NCBI RefSeq assembly: GCF_022965805.1
Contig: NW_027331273.1
Coordinates: 158,079-222,078, forward strand
DNA: 64,000 bases
Source: Primulina eburnea
Taxonomy: Eukaryota > Streptophyta > Magnoliopsida > Lamiales > Gesneriaceae
Reading direction: 5' to 3'
Under the pieces are notes generated by a model. It made no database searches. It worked only from the letters and a program-made list of their open reading frames with translations, and was not told the origin of the DNA. Shown piece after piece: positions 57,702-64,000 of this stretch (the first letter of the stretch is position 1; the number at the start of each line of letters is the position of its first letter). The position numbers were made by a program, and so were the translations under genes.

Positions 57702-58711
57702 ATGGATGTGACAACAACACCGATGGAAACGTTGCTGAAGAGATTTCAGTCGTTCTATCCACCGACTCTGAAAGGTACTGAGACTTCAGTGGATGTGAGA
57801 GTTGGCTAGATGACATTGAGATGCTGTTTGGATTACACCGATGAGAGGAGAGTGAAACTGATTGGACACCAGTTGCATGACGTTGCAAAGAACTGGTGGA
57901 TTACGACGAAGAGAGTATTGGAGCATCGAGGTATGACTATTACCTGGAATGTCTTTAGAACCGAATTTTATCAGAGATTCTTTCCAGTGTCTTATAGAAA
58001 GGACAAGGGAGTAGAGTTTGCAAATTTGAGACAGGGCCAGCTGAACATTGAGGAGTATGTGGCCAAGTTCTCTACTTTGTTGAGATTTGCACCACATGTG
58101 GCTGAAAACGAAGAAGCTGTTGTTGATCAGTTTATTAATGGCCTTAATCCTGAAATATTTACATTGGTGAATACGGGGCAACCGAACAATTTTACTGATG
58201 CCTTGAATAGAGCCAAGGGAGCCGAAGCCGGTCTGATGAGACAGAAAGGAGCTTCATTTGTGCCTTCAGCACCGAGACCACAACAACCACCTCCCCGATT
58301 TGAGAGTGGCAGTAGCAGTGGGGGAAAGAAAGATTTCCTGAAATCCAGAGGGAAGAAATTTAAGAGATCTGGAAGCAGTTCATCCAGTTCTAGTGGCTCG
58401 AAACAGATCGGTCAGAGCCAGAGTTATACAGGAGCCTACTGCAGCACTTGTGGAGGGAAACATGCCACAGAGCTGTGCCGAGGAGTGTTTGGCAGTTGCC
58501 GTATCTGCAGAAAGCAGGGAAATTTTGCTAGAGTTTGCCCACAGAGAGATTCTCAGAGATCACAGGGTGCCGAATCATCTGTATCAGCGGCACAGATTGA
58601 TAGACGATCAGGTGCTGTTAATTCATTCCAGCCAGCACCATCTCAGTCACAGCAGAGGCCAGGAGGTAGTCAGACAGTTAGCAGCCTCCTAGACAGCAGG
58701 CCGGAGTATTT
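57702..58711 (+). pseudogene. Chromovirus gag
   Basis: The start MDVTTTPMETLLKRFQSFYP is followed by frameshifts at about 57790-57840 where SWLDDIEMLF should join DYTDERRVKL. From there the gag core is open: GHQLHDVAKNWWITTKRVLE, FRTEFYQRFFPVSYRKDKGV, QFINGLNPEIF. A Ser/Gly/Lys-rich linker precedes a zinc knuckle, CRICRKQGNFARVC, in which the conserved His is Asn. A frame change near 58690 separates it from the protease. Confidence 0.85.
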
Positions 58712-59263
58712 GCTTTGACAGAAGAACAGGCTCAGGACGCACCAGATGATGTTGTTGCAGGTAACTGTTTTATTTCTGGTTATCCTGGTGCATCACATAC
58801 ATTCATATCTGAGCGATTTGCATTAATGCATTCTTTGCCTATTGAGTCATTATCTGCTGTAGTGTCTATCTCTTCTCCTTTGGGGACATGTTTGATATCA
58901 GTGAAGTCTGTGAAACATTGTATGCTACAGTATGATGGGCATGAGATTGAGTTAGACTGTATTGTGCTTGTGTTTTCTGATTTTGACTGTATTATCGGTA
59001 TCGATATGTTGACCAAGTACAGAGCTACTTTTGATTGTTTCCACAAGATTGTGAAGTTCAGACTGGATATGGCTGATGAGTGGAAATTATACGGTAAGGT
59101 TTCTCGATCTAGAATTCCTTTGATATCCGTATTATCTATGAATCGATTGTTACAGAAAGGAGCGGAGGGATTCCTTGTTTATTCAGTTGATTTACTGAAA
59201 TCGAGTCCATCATTGGCGGATTTGCCAGTGGTTTGTGAGTTTGCTGATGTCTTCCCAGATTAG
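58712..59263 (+). pseudogene. Chromovirus protease region
   Basis: The frame reads ALTEEQAQDAPDDVVAGNCF, then ISGYPGASHTFISERFALMH, HEIELDCIVLVFSDFDCIIG and IDMLTKYRATFDCFHKIVKF, as in Ty3/gypsy retropepsins. The expected VLFDSGASHTFI active site has lost several residues including the catalytic Asp. The frame ends in TAG at 59261 where the family has a Glu in PDEIPGLPP. Confidence 0.85.
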
Positions 59264-60560
59264 ATTCCGGGTTTGCCCCCGATTCGAGAGATAAACTTCA
59301 GCATTGAGTTGATATCAGGTACAGTTCCGATTTCGAAAGCTCCGTACAGAATGACACCGATTGAGTTGAAAGAACAGTCGGAGGATTTACTTACCAAAGG
59401 GTATATCAGACCGAGTGTGTCTCCTTGGGGTGCTCCAGTACTGTTTGTGAGAAAGAAAGACGGTTCGATGAGACTCTGTATCGACTACCGGCAACTGAAC
59501 AAAGCGACGATAAAGAATAAATATCTCTTGCCTCGTATTGATGATTTATTTGATCAGTTGCAGGGTTCTTCTGTATATTCCAAGATCGATCTGAGATCTG
59601 GATATCACCAGCTGGGAGTCAGGGATTCTGATATCTCGAAGACAGCGTTCAGAACCAGGTATGGACATTATGAGTTTATTGTCATGCAGTTTGGTTTGAC
59701 GAATGCTCCAGCTGTGTTTATGGGTCTGATGAACCGTATATTCCAGAGATATCTTGATGATTTCGTTATTATATTCATTGATGATATCTTGATTTATTCG
59801 AATAATATGATTGAACATGCCGAGCATTTGAGAACTGTGCTGAAAATTCTGAGGGCTGAGAAACTGTATGCTAAACTGTCGAAATGTGAATTTTGGTTGA
59901 GACAGGTGGTATTTCTGGGTCACATTATATCCAGAGACGGTATTTCTGTTGATCCCAGTAAGGTTGAAGCCGTGATCAGTTGTCCTCGATCGACATCTGT
60001 ACCAGAGATACGCAGTTTTATGGGTTTGGCAGGATATTACCGACGATTTATTAAAGATTTCTCAAGTATTGCTAAACCGATTACGCAGTTGACTCAAAAG
60101 AATGCACAATTTGTTTGGTCAGAAGACTGTGAGTCCAGTTTTCTGGAGTTGAAGAAGAGACTGACCAGTGCTCTGATACTGACTATCCCCTCAGGTACTG
60201 GTGATTTTGTGGTTTATTGTGATGCATATCACCGAGGGTTAGGTTGTGTTCTGATGCAGCGAGTGCATGTTATTGCTTATGCCTTGATACAGCTGAAGCC
60301 ACATGAGACTCGTTACCCAATTCATGATCTTGAATTGGCTGCCATTGTATTTGCTTTGAAGATATGGTGACATTACCTTTACGGTGAGAAGTTTGAAATT
60401 TATTCTGATCACAAGAGCCTGAAGTATCTATTTTCACAGTCAGAGCTGAATATGAGACAGCGAAGATGGCTTGATTTATTGAAAAACTTTGATTGTGAGA
60501 TCAAGCACTATCCGAGGAAATCCAATGCAACATTAGATGCACTGAGTCGAAAGGTATGTT
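59264..60560 (+). pseudogene. Chromovirus reverse transcriptase and RNase H
   Basis: RT motifs are well kept: [71 protein letters not shown] and the catalytic FIDDILIYS. The connection [20 protein letters not shown] follows. RNase H begins [18 protein letters not shown], with the later [12 protein letters not shown] and [11 protein letters not shown] blocks separated by a TGA at 60368 in place of Arg. The pol protein would copy the RNA into DNA; RT itself has an intact active site but lies between two stops. Confidence 0.92.
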
Positions 60561-60689
60561 CTTTATCCTTATCGACAATTGGTGTTTCGAATTTGATAGA
60601 ATATTGTTGTTTGTCTGGATTGGTATTTGAGACAGATTATAGACCGATGAAATTATATGATATTCAAGTCGAACCAGAGATGATTTTGA

Positions 60690-61690
60690 GAATTAAAGCG
60701 GCTCAGAAAGTTGATCAGAATGTTCAGAATTCGGTTTCGATGGTCAAAGCAGGGCATCGATCTGAGTATCAGGTACGGGATAGCGTACTGTATGTGAATA
60801 ATCATCTTGTTGTGCCAAATTTTTCCGATTTGAAACGACAGAAATTGTCAGAAGCACACAGCAGTCGATTTAGTATTCAACCTGGGAGCATGAAAATGTA
60901 TAATGATTTGAAAAGACAATTTTGGTGGAAACAGATGAAAGCTGATATTGGAGAATATGTTTCCAAATGTCTGAATTGCCAACAGGTGAAAGAGGAAAGA
61001 AAGAAAGCAGGAGGACTGTTACAAAGTTTGTCTATTCCTGAATGGAAATGGGATCACATTTCTATGGACTTTGTGACGAAGTTACCGAGATCCTCCCGAG
61101 GTTGTGATGCGATTTGGGTCGTGATTGGCAGATTGACCAAATCAGCATGTTTTATTCCAGACAAGATGACATACCGACATGATCAAATGGCAGAGATTTA
61201 TGTCAGAGAGGTGGTCAGATTGCACGGAGTGCTGAAATCGATAGTTTCAGACCGTGATCCTCGCTTTACATCGCACTTCTGGCAGAGTTTACAGCAGGCT
61301 CTAGGTACGAAGTTACATCTAAGTACCACATATCATCCTCAGACTGAAGGCAGTCAGAGCGGACTATCCAGACATTGGAGGATATGCTGAGAGCAGTAGT
61401 GCTTGATTTTAGCACTGGTTGACAGGATTCATTGCCACTTTGTGAGTTCTCATACAACAACAGCTATCAGACGAGTATTGAGATGGCTCCTTTTGAGGCG
61501 TTGTATGGAAAGAAATGCAAATCCCCTCTATATTGGGATCTGAGATTGGACCTGATATGATTAGAGATATGACTGAGAAAGTGAAGCTGATTCAGAAGAG
61601 GATGAAGGCATCTCAAGATAGACAGGCCAAATATGCCAACATCAGAAGAAGGCCGTTGGTATTTGAGGCAGGAGACCGGGTATTTTGAAG
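60690..61690 (+). pseudogene. Chromovirus integrase
   Basis: It shows the zinc region [20 protein letters not shown] ... [10 protein letters not shown], the catalytic core [20 protein letters not shown] with the first Asp and [17 protein letters not shown] with the second, then [13 protein letters not shown] before the third residue, where a frameshift (about 61370) breaks the frame. [19 protein letters not shown] and KASQDRQAKYANIRRRPLVF follow in shifted frames, with a stop at 61686. Confidence 0.88.
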
Positions 61691-62086
61691 ATTTCACCTT
61701 TCAGACGAGTTGTCATATTTGGCAAGAAAGGGAAGCTGTCTCCACGATATATTGGGCCGTATGAGATTCTTGAGAAGATAGGAGATCGTGCCTATCGACT
61801 CGCTTTACCGTCTTCATTATCTGGAATACATGATGTCTTTCATGTATCATTATTGCGGAAGTACATGCCAGATGATTCACATATTATTCAGCCAGACGAG
61901 GCCGAACTAGACGAGACGTTGAGTTATTGTGAGAAACCGATCCAGATTCTCGATCGAAAAGAAAAGCAACTCAGAACGAAGACAATTCCACTTGTGAAAG
62001 TTCAGTGGAGTCGTCATGGCATTCAAGAAGCTACCTGGGAGACTGAATCAGACGTGAGACAGAGATTCCCAGAGTTATTTCATTGA
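61691..62086 (+). pseudogene. Integrase C-terminus with chromodomain-like tail
   Basis: The frame reads ISPFRRVVIFGKKGKLSPRY, IGPYEILEKIGDRAYRLALP, HDVFHVSLLRKYMPDDSHII and ends with VKVQWSRHGIQEATWETESD, VRQRFPELFH, a chromodomain-type segment. In chromoviruses this part guides integration, often to heterochromatin. Confidence 0.87.
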
Positions 62087-62189
62087 TGTGAGTTTTATAT
62101 TCAGTATTCTGTTATATACTCCTTATTGATATGATTGATTGCCTGTGATTTCGGGGACGAAATCGTATCTTAGGGTGGTATAAAAGTAA

Positions 62190-64000
62190 TGCCCGAGATT
62201 TGTGGTGTTGTTAATTTGAAATGATTCATTGATGTGAATATAGAAAGAACGGTTCAGAATGGGGAAGCCGGAAAGAAGTTGGAATTATGTGCGAGGAAAA
62301 GACCTTGCGCATATGCGCGACCCTGTCGGGTGCATATGCGCAAGGCAGGCAGAGGACCCCGCACAAAAGCGTGACATGGATCCGCGCATGTGCGCGAGGG
62401 TACCCGAGAGTTGTGAAGAATTGTGAAGGACCTCGCGCATATGCGCCGAATGAGGGTACGCATATGCGCGAGTTGCCGTGTGAAGGACGCGCCGAGACAT
62501 ATTGTCTCGTGCATATGCACCGAGACAGGTCGCGCATATGCGCGAGACGTGCTGGGCATAGAATGAACCCCCTAGCCTTCTCATGCAATATAATGTGTAA
62601 ACTCGTTTCATTCTTCAGAATTTTGCAATAATCGATCAGAAACTTCTCTAGCTTCTTCGTAGCTGTGAATTGTGATTGTACAAGATCTGCCCGTCCGATT
62701 TTGAATCCGACTTCAATGCTGTGTTTCTATCGACGAAGGCTACAACTGGACGTAAGTTTTATTAAGTTTTGATATGTCTTGAAATTATGATATTGCCAGA
62801 ATCGGATATGATTCATATAAGATGTTCTTGACATGTTAGACATCGTATAATCAAAACCGGATTGAAGAACGTATACCATATGAAATTTTTATGAATTTCT
62901 GATTGGATATGATTGAGATTTGATATCAGATTGGTGTTGTTGTTGATTATGAGTTGTGGTAATTGATATCTGTTGATATTATATTGACGGGGATATTCAG
63001 ATTGTTCCGTTATGCCGTTGATTTTGAGTTAGATTTAGATTGATCAGATTCGGTATTGATTTGAGCTTCTTGATATTGTCATTGCAAGATTGAGTATTGA
63101 CAGACTTCGAATTCCAGACTTGAACGTTGTCAGAACTGCTATTAAAGAAAGGTATAAGTCAATGTCGAACTGGGAGAATGATTTGAGTGTGATATACTTG
63201 AGTTTCCCTAAACCACATACTTATTGTTATTGTGTGCATTGATTTAGATTGATTTGCTTGTTCTATTGATTTATAGAAAGCATGTATTAGACGATTGGTC
63301 TTGTGACAGACGGGCCTGATGGTGATGGAATCGTCACTGACCCATTGCACATTGTCACTGAATAGTGATTGGCGGAGATGCCAAAGTCTGTGACGGATAG
63401 GTCAAGACACCAGATGTTTGGTTAATATCGATGTTTGATTAGAGGTGAATTTACTTCTTTTACTGAAATTCGATATAGGATGCCAACATCTGGAAACCGG
63501 GATCCCTAGACTAGGAATGAGTCTAGTATGAGATATGGAGTCATGAGTTGTTTTACAGATTTATATTGAACTATGCTTTCAGATTTTGATTCATATTACT
63601 GATATCTGTTTCATGCTTTATATTGATTATATGATCGCATGTATCGTTGATTTATACTGGGCTGTATTTCTCACCGGAGTTATCCGGCTGTTGTCGTGTT
63701 TGTATGTGTGCATGACAACAGGTCGGACATGATCAGGGTCGAGGAGATGAAGAGAGAGATCGTGATTAGAGTGGAGACTACGGACTTGGATTCTAGATAG
63801 GGTTTGAACACTTGATATGTAGTCGTTAAACCTTAGTTTTAAATGACTGTATAGGGTACAAGACTTGTACTTTGTTTTTCGATGTATATATTCGAATGAG
63901 TTCCATTATGTTCCACATTTGACATTTGTATAAAAAAAAAATTTAGACCCTGTTTATTATAATTGAATTAATTATTCCCACAGACGATTAAGAAAATGAA
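62190..64000 (+). repeat. 3' LTR, cut by the window end
   Basis: It starts TGCCCGAGATTTGTGGTG at 62190 after a weak polypurine tract (TTAGGGTGGTATAAAAG, 62170-62186). It matches the 5' LTR to the word CACAGACGATTAAGAAA, so about 30 bp remain outside. The palindrome cluster recurs at 62305-62550 with several copies mutated, for example GCACAAAAGCGTG at about 62361. Confidence 0.92.
62305..62550. repeat. Palindrome cluster in 3' LTR
   Basis: Copies of the GCGCATATGCGC palindrome correspond one to one with those of the 5' LTR; some have decayed differently, so the cluster existed when the element inserted. Confidence 0.88.

Larger units (their letters stand above)
55571..64000 (+). mobile_element. 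Chromodomain Ty3/gypsy retrotransposon (Tekay-like), nearly complete, decayed
   Basis: Two LTRs in direct orientation (55571-57396 and 62190 to beyond the window end) frame a primer site, gag, protease, RT, RNase H, integrase and a C-terminal chromodomain-like segment, the order of chromoviruses. Several stops and shifts make it non-autonomous. It is inserted in a gene-like pseudogene; the left target site is TTTAA or thereabouts, while the right copy is outside the window. Confidence 0.93.

Overview
The window looks like nuclear DNA of a flowering plant, probably an asterid and perhaps Lamiales. The evidence is spliced genes with GT-AG introns, AT-rich intergenic DNA, plant-specific gene families (NPF transporter, OCTOPUS-like, plant GH3 beta-glucosidase, plastid-type PPR) and a heavy load of plant LTR retrotransposons, LINEs and hAT elements. 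The order is my impression only; the families do not prove it.

Host genes fall in two islands. The left island (1-13.6 kb) has the 3' end of an SR45a/transformer-2-like splicing factor (+), a three-exon ACOT13-like hotdog thioesterase (-), an intronless OCTOPUS-like gene (+) and a four-exon NPF8-type proton-coupled transporter (-). A truncated, minus-strand Ty3/gypsy element (gag relic plus a 2.6 kb LTR) lies between the thioesterase and the OCTOPUS-like gene. The second island (44.9-52.9 kb) has a nine-exon GH3 beta-glucosidase and a two-exon PPR gene, both minus strand. These genes share no obvious pathway.

Between the islands (15.7-44.1 kb) is a nested repeat block: a LINE 5'-truncated copy with a mutated RT active site; a degenerate Tat-lineage gypsy element (19.2-25.0 kb) with an internally duplicated LTR/gag segment and a duplicated RT segment; two hAT elements side by side that share three copies of one 8-bp target site (25.28-29.40 kb); a solo LTR (30.2-32.0 kb); and a large minus-strand Tat element (to 42.2 kb). 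That Tat element carries an antisense, apparently spliced extra reading frame, two adjacent tandem arrays (about 67 and 75 bp units), a second solo-LTR-like insertion and a hAT MITE. A plus-strand LTR of the same family (43.4-44.1 kb) faces its 5' LTR.

The right end (54.8-64.0 kb) is a nearly complete but decayed chromodomain Ty3/gypsy element inserted into a gene-like pseudogene of the NAM-associated/Harbinger-MYB type. Its 3' LTR runs off the window about 30 bp before its end. Both LTRs carry a cluster of CGCGCATATGCGCG palindromes. I saw no tRNA, rRNA or CRISPR array and nothing of prokaryotic type. All alignments were done by eye, so splice sites and element ends are supported by motif and phase but not by transcripts.
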